The notes under the pieces were generated by a model. The model made no database searches. It saw only the letters and a program-made list of their open reading frames with translations, and was not told the origin of the DNA. DNA of 64,000 nt from Xanthomonas campestris pv. phormiicola (GTDB lineage Bacteria > Pseudomonadota > Gammaproteobacteria > Xanthomonadales > Xanthomonadaceae): the NCBI GenBank assembly GCA_025666215.1, contig CP102593.1:2989001-3053000 (forward strand), read 5' to 3'. The translations under genes were made by a program, and so were the position numbers. Numbering within the stretch: the first letter of the stretch is position 1; every line of letters begins with the position of its first letter. Shown piece by piece: positions 50,083-59,221 of this stretch.

Positions 50083-50113
50083 AAAACGACAAACTCGGTT
50101 TGTCGTTTTTTTT
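50083..50113 (+). terminator. Terminator after tRNA-Arg copy 1
   Basis: 12-bp stem AAAACGACAAAC / GTTTGTCGTTTT with 3-base loop, followed by more T residues. Confidence 0.9.
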
Positions 50114-50234
50114 TGCGCGTTCGCCTGGATATCTGCAGGCATGCGAGCGCATCGTCGCGCCGCCCAATGACGCATCGGCGCACGCCGCTGTAGACGAATC
50201 GGCAGAACTCGGGAATAATCCCGCGCCTGACGAC

Positions 50235-50311
50235 GCGCCCGTAGCTCAGTTGGATAGAGTACCTGGCTACGAACCAGGCGGTCGGGAGTTCGAATCTCTC
50301 CGGGCGCACCA
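50235..50311 (+). tRNA. tRNA-Arg (anticodon ACG), copy 2
   Basis: Identical in sequence to copy 1. The 20 bases before each copy are also nearly the same (GACGAC directly before the gene, GGTAATAAT versus GGGAATAAT further up), which shows duplication of a unit with its promoter. Confidence 0.97.
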
Positions 50312-50320
50312 GTCAGATGA

Positions 50321-50352
50321 AAAACGACAAGCCTGCGCTTGTCGTTTTTTTT
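50321..50352 (+). terminator. Terminator after tRNA-Arg copy 2
   Basis: 12-bp stem AAAACGACAAGC / GCTTGTCGTTTT with loop CTGC and trailing T residues. It is a diverged copy of the terminator at 50083-50113. Confidence 0.9.
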
Positions 50353-50395
50353 GCCTGCACTTCGCCATGCGCGCGCCGCAGACGGCGCCATGCCC

Positions 50396-51385
50396 TCACG
50401 CGGCGACCTTGCCGCCGATGTCGGCCCCCTGCGCTGCCGCGCCGCCGTCCAGTTCGATCACCGCATAGCCCGCCGCACGCCACGCATCCAGTCCGCCGCG
50501 CAGCGGCACCACGTCCTCGTAGTGGCGCTGGCGCAGGCGCGTGGCCAGCACCGCCGCCGACACCTCGTTCGGGCAGGCACAGTAGATGACGATCTTGCGA
50601 TCGCGCGGCAACGCCTCGACGATGGCGTCGATACGGCGATCGTCCACCGCCATCGCCCCGGGAATCGCATACGGCTCGAGCGCGCGATACCCCGGCGCGC
50701 GGATGTCCAGCAGCACCGGCGTGGCTTCGCCCTGCATCAACGCATACAGCTCGTCGACGTCGATGCGCAGCGTCTCCATCGACTTCAGCAGCGCATGCCG
50801 GCGCCACGCGCGATAGCCGATATACAGCGCCAGCGCGCCCGCCAGCAGCAGCACCGCGCGCGAGCCGAGCAGGCTCAGCCAGTCCAGCACGTCCTGCACC
50901 TGGTCGGCGAACGCCAGGCCCAGCAGCAGCCCGCAACCGGCCCACAGCGCCGCACCCAGCGCGTCGTAGCGCAGGAACGCGCCCGGCCGCACCCGCATCG
51001 CCCCGGCCATCGGCACCGACACCATCGACAGGCCGGGCACGAACTTGGCCACCGCCAGCACGCGCACGCCCCAGCGGGTATAGAAGCGCTCGGTCTGCTT
51101 CATGCAGGTATCGCGCGACAGCGAAAGGCGGCACAGCGACTGCAGCGTGCGGTTGCCATAGCGGCGGCCGGCGCCGAACCAGACCAGGTCGCCGATCAGG
51201 CTGGCCACGATCGACACCGACAGCGCGGCCAGCAGGCTGCTCCACACCGCACTGCCATCGAGCAGCGCATAGGTCGCGCCGACCAGGATCAACGTCGGCA
51301 GGGCCGGCACCGGCAGGCCCAGCGACAACGCCAGCACGTTGACGAAGACCAGGCCCAGGCCGTAACGCGCGATCAGTTCCTGCAT
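50396..51385 (-). CDS. DedA-family membrane protein fused to a rhodanese domain
   Basis: Inner-membrane protein, possibly linking membrane-lipid or ion homeostasis with sulphur transfer. The 329-aa product has an N-terminal DedA/VTT domain (residues about 1-200) with VPALPTLILVGATYALLDG, GDLVWFGAGRRYGNRTLQSL and the conserved FVPGLSMVSVPMAGAMRV. A C-terminal rhodanese domain (about 215-310) has VLLDIRAPGYRALEPYAIPG and the active cysteine in VIYCACPNEVSAAVLA, then LRGGLDAWRAAGY. The function of the fusion is unknown. Confidence 0.92.
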   Translation of the reverse strand: MQELIARYGLGLVFVNVLALSLGLPVPALPTLILVGATYALLDGSAVWSSLLAALSVSIVASLIGDLVWFGAGRRYGNRTLQSLCRLSLSRDTCMKQTERFYTRWGVRVLAVAKFVPGLSMVSVPMAGAMRVRPGAFLRYDALGAALWAGCGLLLGLAFADQVQDVLDWLSLLGSRAVLLLAGALALYIGYRAWRRHALLKSMETLRIDVDELYALMQGEATPVLLDIRAPGYRALEPYAIPGAMAVDDRRIDAIVEALPRDRKIVIYCACPNEVSAAVLATRLRQRHYEDVVPLRGGLDAWRAAGYAVIELDGGAAAQGADIGGKVAA

Positions 51386-51490
51386 GGCCGAGCCTGCGCC
51401 TGGGGGAGAAAGGGATGCGCCATTATCCTCCCGGCATCGCCGCCCGGCGCGCGCGATGCCGCCTCACCAGCGGAACAGACCCGCCCACAC

Positions 51491-52417
51491 TCAGTCCAAT
51501 CGCGCCTGCAGCCGCGCCAGCCACGCCTCGAACACCCCGGGCTGGCGCATGCGCGCGCGCCACCAGGCCAGCGCCGCACCCTCCTCGCCGCTGCGCCACG
51601 CCAACTGGAACACCTCGTCCGGCTTCGGCTCCTCGACCTGCTTGCGCAGCAGCGCGCCGCGCGCCAGCGCCGCCCGCGCGTAGGGTTCGGGCAGGAAACC
51701 GAAGCCCAGCCCGGCCACCTGCAGCCGGTACTTGCTGCGCATGTCCGGCACGGTCAGCGCATCCTGGCCGAACAGCAGCCCGACCGTGCGCGGCAGCAGC
51801 CGCCGTGCCGAATCGGCGACCGCGATCGCGCGATGCTCGGCCAGCTGGCTGCGGCCGAGCGGCTCGGCCGCCTGCGCCAGCGGATGCGTGGGCGCGACCA
51901 CGAACACGAACGACAGCGTGCCGAACGCCTCGGCGACATAGCCGCCGCCGCTGGGCCCCTCCCCGGCCGCGCCGACCAGCAGGTCCACGCGCCGGTCCAG
52001 CAGCGCCTCCCAGGTGCCGGACAGCGATTCCTGCACGATCCGCAACCGGGTCTGGTCGGCGACCGCATAGAACGCGGCGATGTCCTCGGCCAGGCAGTCC
52101 GGGGCGAATACCGAGTCCAGCGCCAGCGCGAACTCGGTCTCCCAGCCGGACGCGACGCGGCGCACGCGGAGTTCCAGGTCCCCGGCCGCGCGCAGCAGGT
52201 GGCGGCCCTCGCGCAACAGCTCGGCCCCGGCCGCGGTGAGCGCCACCTTCGGACCCAGGCGATCGAACAATTGCACGCCCAGGTCCTCCTCCAGCTTGGC
52301 CACCGTGTAGGAAATGGTGGACGGCACCTTGTACAGCGCCTTGCCGGCGGCCGAGAACGAACCGCGGCGGTCGATGGCGTCGATGATCTGCAGCGCGTCG
52401 AGGCTGATCTTGAGCAT
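51491..52417 (-). CDS. LysR-family regulator divergent from the pirin gene
   Basis: The 308-aa protein has the LysR winged helix (GSFSAAGKALYKVPSTISYT, LGVQLFDRLGPKVALTAAG) and an effector domain (VDLLVGAAGEGPSGGGYVAE, PTHPLAQAAEPLG, AVADSARRLLPRTVGL). The start is ATG 52417. The gene is divergent from the pirin gene with 162 bp between, the standard layout for a LysR controlling its neighbour. Ligand unknown. Confidence 0.92.
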   Translation of the reverse strand: MLKISLDALQIIDAIDRRGSFSAAGKALYKVPSTISYTVAKLEEDLGVQLFDRLGPKVALTAAGAELLREGRHLLRAAGDLELRVRRVASGWETEFALALDSVFAPDCLAEDIAAFYAVADQTRLRIVQESLSGTWEALLDRRVDLLVGAAGEGPSGGGYVAEAFGTLSFVFVVAPTHPLAQAAEPLGRSQLAEHRAIAVADSARRLLPRTVGLLFGQDALTVPDMRSKYRLQVAGLGFGFLPEPYARAALARGALLRKQVEEPKPDEVFQLAWRSGEEGAALAWWRARMRQPGVFEAWLARLQARLD

Positions 52418-52579
52418 TCGAATTTTTCGATGATAGGTGCCGAATCTATCCGTTTTTCAAACCCGGCGACAGTGCGGATACTTTCCCTCACCGCAAGGCG
52501 GCCACGAAATCAATCAGATATCGCCACCGCCCTGCCTTATCGATCCACTTGCACATATCGCCACTACCAGGAGCTTCCC

Positions 52580-53281
52580 ATGTTGCAGATCCGCACCAGC
52601 GATACCCGTGGCCGCGCCGAGCACGGCTGGCTGTCCTCGCGCCACACCTTCTCCTTCGGCCACTACCACGACCCGCGCCACATGGGCTTCGGGCCGCTGC
52701 GGGTGATCAACGAGGACCGGGTGCAACCGGGCCAGGGCTTCGGCACCCATGCGCACCGCGACATGGAGATCCTGTCCTACGTGCTCGACGGCGCGCTGGA
52801 GCACAAGGACAGCATGGGCAACGGCTCGGTGCTGCGCTATGGCGACGTGCAGCGCATGAGCGCCGGCTCCGGGGTCACCCACAGCGAGTTCAACCACTCC
52901 GCCAGCGAGCCGGTGCATTTCCTGCAGATCTGGCTGTTGCCGGAACGCGCCGGGATCGAACCCGGCTACGAGGAGAAGCACTTCGCGCCGGAAGCCAAGC
53001 GCGGCCAGCTGCGCCTGATCGCCGCCCCGCAGGGCGAGGACGGCGCGGTACGGATCCACCAGGATGCGCGCATCTATGCGGCGATCCTGGACGGCGACGA
53101 GCGCGTGGACTACGCGTTGGCCGACGGGCGCGGCGCCTATGTGCAGGTCATCCGTGGTTCGCTGACGGTCAACGGCCAGGCACTGCAGGCCGGCGACGCG
53201 GCGCAGATCGCCGATGAGCCGCAGTTGCGCTTCGCCGACGCGCAGGACACGGAATTCCTGCTGTTCGATCTGCCGCGCTGA
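52580..53281 (+). CDS. Pirin-family protein (quercetin 2,3-dioxygenase type)
   Basis: Cupin-fold metal protein of the YhhW/pirin group; some members oxidise flavonols such as quercetin. The 233-aa product starts at ATG 52580 after CCAGGAG. The metal site is visible: GTHAHRDMEILSYVLDGAL (two His) and SGVTHSEFNHSASE (His and Glu). It is divergent from a LysR gene, suggesting inducible expression. In a plant-associated bacterium flavonoid detoxification is plausible but inferred. Confidence 0.92.
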   Translation: MLQIRTSDTRGRAEHGWLSSRHTFSFGHYHDPRHMGFGPLRVINEDRVQPGQGFGTHAHRDMEILSYVLDGALEHKDSMGNGSVLRYGDVQRMSAGSGVTHSEFNHSASEPVHFLQIWLLPERAGIEPGYEEKHFAPEAKRGQLRLIAAPQGEDGAVRIHQDARIYAAILDGDERVDYALADGRGAYVQVIRGSLTVNGQALQAGDAAQIADEPQLRFADAQDTEFLLFDLPR

Positions 53282-53614
53282 ACCGCGCAACGCCGGCCGC
53301 GAACGGCACCCGGCCCCCACGCGGAGCCCGCCCGGCGGCGGGTTCTCGCGTTTTCGCCCATGCAGGTGCGCATGCGCCGGCAGCCGCTGCGGGAGCGCCG
53401 CGCCGCGCGGCGCACAGCAGGGCGCGCCGCACGGCATCGCCCGCAAGCAGCGCCGTGCGCACGGCCTTGCCGCCGCGCCGCATCGCCTTGCGCGCCGCAT
53501 CACCTTGGTGCTCTCACGTCGCCCTCGACAGGCCATGACGCGTCCTGCACGGCCTCCGCGTCAATGCTTGCGCTCTTTCCCCACGCCGGCGTGCCGGCCA
53601 AGAGCCCTGCACCG
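53282..53614. other. Intergenic region between pirin and glgX
   Basis: No gene supported. A possible terminator for the pirin gene lies at 53324-53354. The rest is GC-rich with no clear promoter for glgX. An in-frame ATG at 53564 would extend GlgX by 17 residues but lacks a ribosome-binding site. Confidence 0.45.
53324..53354 (+). terminator. Probable terminator of the pirin gene
   Basis: 9-bp stem GAGCCCGCC / GGCGGGTTC with one G-U pair and loop CGGC, followed by TCGCGTTTT. It begins 43 bases after the stop codon. Confidence 0.6.
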
Positions 53615-55753
<2,139 letters not shown>

Positions 55754-56158
55754 AGTGAAAACAGGCCTAGCCGGGAACAGCAAGCCGGTTATCGCATGCG
55801 CCGCGGCGCCACCTGCGGCAGCGCAACCCGAGCGCAGACTTCGGGACGCGAAGACGGCGCATAGGCGCGCCGTCATCGCGCCACTCGTATCGAGCGTCCA
55901 CGGCCGCGAAAAGCAAGAAGGCCGCACATGGTCGCCGCCAGCCTTGTCCAAGGCTGGCGGAACGCAAAGCACACGCCTGCAGGCAACCCAGCCATTGCAG
56001 CGGCTGGCGCGTGCTGCAACGACGCAGCGCCTGAGCGCGCAAACTTTCCAGCGCCTAAACGGCAGATTTGACTGGCCAAATCTTCACTCGCGGCATACCG
56101 CGCTGCGCGCAGTTTGGCGATGCCCGCTCAAGGGCGCTCACTACCCGCGGAGTCAACG
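55754..56158. other. Intergenic region between glgX and the CsbD gene
   Basis: No gene supported. It contains a GC-rich hairpin GACGGCGC / GCGCCGTC (55853-55874) and a longer perfect palindrome at 55935-55960. GGAG before 56159 is the CsbD ribosome-binding site. Confidence 0.5.
55935..55960. repeat. Perfect 12-bp stem palindrome
   Basis: CCGCCAGCCTTG-TC-CAAGGCTGGCGG. No T-tract follows on either side, so it is not a classical terminator. It could be a repeat unit or a transcript-stabilising hairpin. Confidence 0.55.
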
Positions 56159-56329
56159 ATGGACAAGAATCGCACTGAAGGCGCCAAGAATCAGGTCAAG
56201 GGCACCGTGAAGGAAGCCGTCGGCAAGGTCACCGGCAACAAGTTGAAGGAAGTCGAAGGCAAACTGCAGAAGGGCGCCGGCAAGGTTCAAAGCGCAGTCG
56301 GCAAGGCGCGCGACAACGCCCGCAACTGA
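56159..56329 (+). CDS. CsbD-family stress-response protein
   Basis: Small hydrophilic protein of a general-stress family. The 56-aa product starts at ATG 56159 after CGGAG. It shows the CsbD pattern NRTEGAKNQVKGTVKEAVGK followed by VTGNKLKEVEGKLQKGAGK, rich in Lys, Gly and Glu. Molecular role unknown. It is the last ordinary chromosomal gene before the accessory region. Confidence 0.85.
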   Translation: MDKNRTEGAKNQVKGTVKEAVGKVTGNKLKEVEGKLQKGAGKVQSAVGKARDNARN

Positions 56330-56669
56330 GGACCTTGCAAGCAGCCGGGTTCGAGCGCTTCTGGCGACGGCCGACCACGCGCTGTGGTGGGAAGCCGAGC
56401 AGATGTTGCTTGCGCCCGGCGGCAACGGCCAGAGCATCGGGCCGTGTACGCGATGGGCTGCAGCCATGCATCGGCTGGGCGTCGGCAATGACGGTTGGAG
56501 TGATTGGCCGGCCGGACGTATGACCGCTCAAACACCCCGATGCCTGCCACGCATCGCGCGAACCAGGAACGGTCACGGCGGCCATGGATCTGGACCGCAC
56601 GAACACTGAACCTGTCCCACTGAAACGGACGCCAGGAAGCGATACTTTCATCGCAACCTGGAGGTTCCC

Positions 56670-56963
56670 ATGCAACGCATTACCCGTCGTCGCTACACGG
56701 ACGATTTCAAGGCCCAGGCGATCGCCTTGGCAGAGTCGATTGGTCGCGCCAAGGCGGCCCGTCAGTTGGACATGTCGGTCAAGACGTTGGGCAATTGGGT
56801 GGACGCTGCGCGTGCCGGCCGGCCGTGCAGTTCTCCCAGCCGCAAGCCGGTGAGTGAGGTGGAGAGCGAACTGGCTCAGCTACGGGCCGAGAACGCCACG
56901 CTCAAAATGGAGCGCGAAATCCTAAAAAAAGCGACGGCGTTCTTTGCCAGGGAGTCCAAGTGA
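56670..56963 (+). CDS. IS3-family transposase OrfA (element 1)
   Basis: DNA-binding part of the transposase. The 97-aa product has a helix-turn-helix (DDFKAQAIALAESIGRAKAA, LDMSVKTLGNWVDAAR) and a C-terminal leucine-zipper-like coiled coil (ESELAQLRAENATLKMEREI). A run of seven A (56924-56930, codons for LKK) near the end is a likely -1 slippage site to make the OrfAB fusion transposase. Confidence 0.92.
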   Translation: MQRITRRRYTDDFKAQAIALAESIGRAKAARQLDMSVKTLGNWVDAARAGRPCSSPSRKPVSEVESELAQLRAENATLKMEREILKKATAFFARESK

Positions 56964-57820
56964 GGTACGCCTTCGTCGCGCGTGAACGGACTCACTATCC
57001 GATCCGGATGTTGTGCCGCGTGCTGGCCGTGTCGGTCTCCGGCTTCCATGGGGACCTGCACCGCCGCGATCGCCCGGACCCGGAGGCGGCCCTGCGCGCC
57101 GACCTGCGCACGCTCCACGCCGGCAGCCGTGGCACCTACGGGCGCCCGCGCATGGTCCGTGCGCTGCGCGCATGCGCGCACGCCGTGGGCCACAAGCGCG
57201 TGGCCCGGCTGATGCGGGAGGAGGGGCTGCGTGGCAAGACCAAGGGCCGCTTCACGCCGCGCACGACGGACAGTCGGCATGGCCGGCCGGTGGCCGAGAA
57301 CCGTCTGGATCGTCAGTTCGCGGTGGACAGCACGGTGCCGGCCTGGGCCGGTGACATCACCTACGTCCCGACCCGCGAGGGCTGGCTGTATCTGGCCACC
57401 GTACTCGATCTACGGACTCGGCAGGTGCTCGGCTACAGCCTGTCCGAACGGATGCCCGACGATCTGGTACGGCAAGCGTTCCTCAATGCCTGGTCGGCCT
57501 CGCCGGTCGGTGCCGGCGTGCTGTTCCACTCCGACCGCGGCAGCCAGTACGCAAGCGGCGATTTCGGCAAGACGCTGGCCACGCACGGCTTCGTGCCGAG
57601 CATGAGCCGCAAGGGCAACTGCTGGGACAACGCCGTCGCCGAGAGCTTCTTCGCCACGCTCAAAAACGAAGAGGCCACCGGCGTCTACGAGACCCGGGCC
57701 GCTGCCCACGCTGCTATCGCCAGCTACATCCATGGCTTCTACAATCCCACGCGCTTGCACTCGGCGCTTGGATACCTGTCCCCCAACGACTATGCCAAGA
57801 CACTGAAGCAAGCCACGTAA
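56960..57820 (+). CDS. IS3-family transposase OrfB (element 1)
   Basis: Catalytic part of the transposase (286 aa from GTG 56960, overlapping the orfA stop). The integrase core has the DDE triad visible as WAGDITYVPTREGWLYLATV, FHSDRGSQYASGDFG and NCWDNAVAESFFATLKNEEA. The N-terminal HTH_21 region (GSRGTYGRPRMVRALRACAH) is present. No frame break is seen, so the element may be active. Confidence 0.93.
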   Translation: MRYAFVARERTHYPIRMLCRVLAVSVSGFHGDLHRRDRPDPEAALRADLRTLHAGSRGTYGRPRMVRALRACAHAVGHKRVARLMREEGLRGKTKGRFTPRTTDSRHGRPVAENRLDRQFAVDSTVPAWAGDITYVPTREGWLYLATVLDLRTRQVLGYSLSERMPDDLVRQAFLNAWSASPVGAGVLFHSDRGSQYASGDFGKTLATHGFVPSMSRKGNCWDNAVAESFFATLKNEEATGVYETRAAAHAAIASYIHGFYNPTRLHSALGYLSPNDYAKTLKQAT

Positions 57821-57860
57821 CCCGCTGCTTCTTGGCGTCCGTTCTTAGGGAGCAGGTTCA

Positions 57861-58081
57861 ACCGCGACGTGCCCCAGGAAGAGGTCGCCCTCATCACCGG
57901 GCATTCGCTGAGCAAAAAGGTGCCTTTCCTGCAGGACTACTACCTCCACAAGCGGCCGGACCGGATCCTCGTGAAGCAAGCACGGGCCTTGGAATTGTAT
58001 CGGCCGTCGGTTGAGTTGCCGAAGTATCAGGCGGGGCAGTTCAAGGAGCGGTTGCGGGATAAAAAGAAGTTCTATCCATAG
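57861..58081 (+). pseudogene. C-terminal remnant of a tyrosine recombinase (integrase)
   Basis: An open frame continues from the IS1 right end to TAG at 58081. It has RDVPQEEVALITGHSLSKKV followed by PFLQDYYLH, the end of a phage-type integrase with the TGH motif and probable nucleophile Tyr. The N-terminal and central domains with the catalytic Arg are missing, so the gene is broken at the IS boundary. This suggests an integrated island was present here. Identification is by motif only. Confidence 0.5.
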
Positions 58082-58148
58082 GGCGTAATATTTCGCCGCA
58101 TCCCGAAAACGCAGAAACCGGCGTTTCGAGAAAGATGTAGCCACATTG

Positions 58149-58177
58149 AAAAGGGAGGAGGAACACGCCCTCCTCCC
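58149..58177 (-). terminator. Terminator of the small YjzC-like gene
   Basis: 9-bp stem GGGAGGAGG / CCTCCTCCC with a 7-base loop, followed on the minus strand by TTTT. It begins 11 bases after the stop codon of the small gene. Confidence 0.75.
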
Positions 58178-58187
58178 CCTTTTTTCA

Positions 58188-58355
58188 TTACTTCTCGTGG
58201 AAGTGATGGTTGTTCAAGCTAGGAGGGAACCGGTCCCCCTTTTGGACATGGCGGTCATTGCCAGTGCCAGCGTATTTATTGTCTACGTCGCTGTATTGCC
58301 CGTAGGTTCCAGTCTTAGGGCATTCCTGCCCAGACCAATAATTTCCACCAGCCAT
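58188..58355 (-). CDS. Small YjzC-like protein (55 aa)
   Basis: Small gene with a strong ribosome-binding site (AGAAGGAG, 6 bases before ATG at 58355) and its own terminator. The product reads MAGGNYWSGQECPKTGTYGQ at the start, then a middle with GTGNDRHVQKGDRFPPSLNN and ends HHFHEK. The pattern (short, G..CP.TG.Y....G......V..GDRFPP) resembles the YjzC family of Bacillus, function unknown. It is on the opposite strand to its neighbours and sits between mobile-element remnants. Codons are AT-richer than the core genome. Confidence 0.75.
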   Translation of the reverse strand: MAGGNYWSGQECPKTGTYGQYSDVDNKYAGTGNDRHVQKGDRFPPSLNNHHFHEK

Positions 58356-58469
58356 AACAAACTCCTTCTGCTAGATGTTGGTAAAACAATCCGTCAGAGA
58401 CCCTCCCTGACCAAGTCAGGATGCGTGACGCAAGTCTCATTTCGCGAGACAAAACGTCAGGCTAGCCTT

Positions 58470-58700
58470 TAGTCGGCTCTGAAGAACCCCCTTCAGCGGA
58501 TGACGGCCGCGACGGCTGCTGGTGATTTCGCCATTGGCAGCGGCATGATCGCTCTGAGCCAGGCACCTAAAAGCGCGCTCCAGGCATCAGCCAGCGCAGG
58601 TTGTAGCAGGTGGCATAGAACACGGCGTTGTAAGCATCGCCGTGCGCGCCTTTGAGCCAGCAGCAGTCAGCCAGGCCAACGGATGGCGCAGGCCGAGTCT
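58470..58700 (-). pseudogene. Decayed IS5-type transposase, C-terminal remnant
   Basis: On the minus strand LKGAHGDAYNAVFYATCYNL followed by RWLM (about 58585-58655) is the conserved C-terminus of IS5-family transposases (LKGxxGDAxxAVxxAxGYNLRWLL). The sequence downstream ends in GGGTTCTTCAGAGCCGACT, typical of the outer end of such elements. No catalytic domain is present upstream. This is a dead remnant; the boundaries are approximate. Confidence 0.5.
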
Positions 58701-58832
58701 CGCTCTCCAGGCGGGAACGGGACAAGTCCTCGGCGTGACGGCTCTCAACCACAGGAAGGCGGTTCTTCAGGAACAAATCATTAAGGGTCAAGCCCTCTTT
58801 CATATCTTAAAGGATCTTTTTCAGTCTCTTAC

Positions 58833-58861
58833 TTGAAAAAAATGGCTATAGTGGCTATAAT
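58833..58861 (+). promoter_or_regulatory. Sigma-70 promoter and tandem operator of hipBA
   Basis: TTGAAA (58833-58838), 17-bp spacer, TATAAT (58856-58861), a near-consensus promoter. Two tandem TGGCTATA repeats (58843-58850 and 58852-58859) overlap the spacer and -10. They are the likely HipB-type autoregulatory sites. The start codon follows about 27 bases after the -10. Confidence 0.8.
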
Positions 58862-58888
58862 TAAATTCCTTAAATTAATTGCGCTCTC

Positions 58889-59221
58889 ATGTTCGATGTC
58901 GCGTTCGCTACTGTCCCGGAGCTTGTGGAGACCCTCGGCCAACGCCTGCGTGCCCAACGCATCGCGCAGTCCCTGACCCAGGCTGAGCTGGCCACGCGGG
59001 CCGGCGTGTCGGGCAGCGCCATCAAAACCCTGGAGTCCACTGGCATGACGACCCTGGAGACCATCGTGCGCGTCATCCAGGCCCTGGGTCTTGTCGGCGA
59101 GCTTGCCGACCTGCTCACCTTGAAGCCCACAACCAGTATCGCCGCGATGGAGAAGGCGCAGGCCGCGCAGCGGCAGCGCGTTCGCCATCCTCTCAAGTCT
59201 CTGCCAAAGGGCCGCCCATGA
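58889..59221 (+). CDS. HipB-like antitoxin/repressor (XRE family)
   Basis: Expected to bind HipA and repress its own operon. The 110-aa protein has a helix-turn-helix of the XRE type (QSLTQAELATRAGVSGSAIK, then LESTGMTTLETIVRVIQALG) and a basic C-terminal tail (QRQRVRHPLKSLPKGRP). There is no ribosome-binding site before the ATG, so it may be translated from a near-leaderless mRNA. It overlaps hipA by four bases (ATGA), the usual toxin-antitoxin coupling. Confidence 0.9.
   Translation: MFDVAFATVPELVETLGQRLRAQRIAQSLTQAELATRAGVSGSAIKTLESTGMTTLETIVRVIQALGLVGELADLLTLKPTTSIAAMEKAQAAQRQRVRHPLKSLPKGRP

Larger units (their letters stand above)
56607..57860 (+). mobile_element. IS3-family insertion sequence, complete, element 1
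   Basis: 1254 bp. The terminal inverted repeats are imperfect: left TGAACCTGTCCCACTGAAAC then GGACGCCAGGAAGC; right end (reverse complement) TGAACCTGCTCCCTAAGAAC then GGACGCCAAGAAGC. They bracket an orfA/orfB pair that are both open. The bases next to the two ends (ACAC and ACCG) do not match, so no target duplication is seen. The right end abuts an integrase remnant. Confidence 0.9.
58356..58888. other. Patchwork region between the small gene and hipB
   Basis: No intact gene. The left part (58356-58467) is AT-richer sequence upstream of the small gene. The middle is a decayed IS5-type transposase end (58470-58700). The right part holds the hipB promoter (58833-58861). Confidence 0.5.

Noticed and set aside
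50339..53281. 980-codon plus-strand frame running into the pirin gene
   Set aside because: Only the last 233 codons (from 52580) match a protein family and follow a ribosome-binding site. The rest is antisense to the DedA and LysR genes.
58146..58472. 108-codon plus-strand frame over the small YjzC-like gene
   Set aside because: No ribosome-binding site and no family pattern. The minus-strand 55-aa frame has a strong ribosome-binding site and a terminator.
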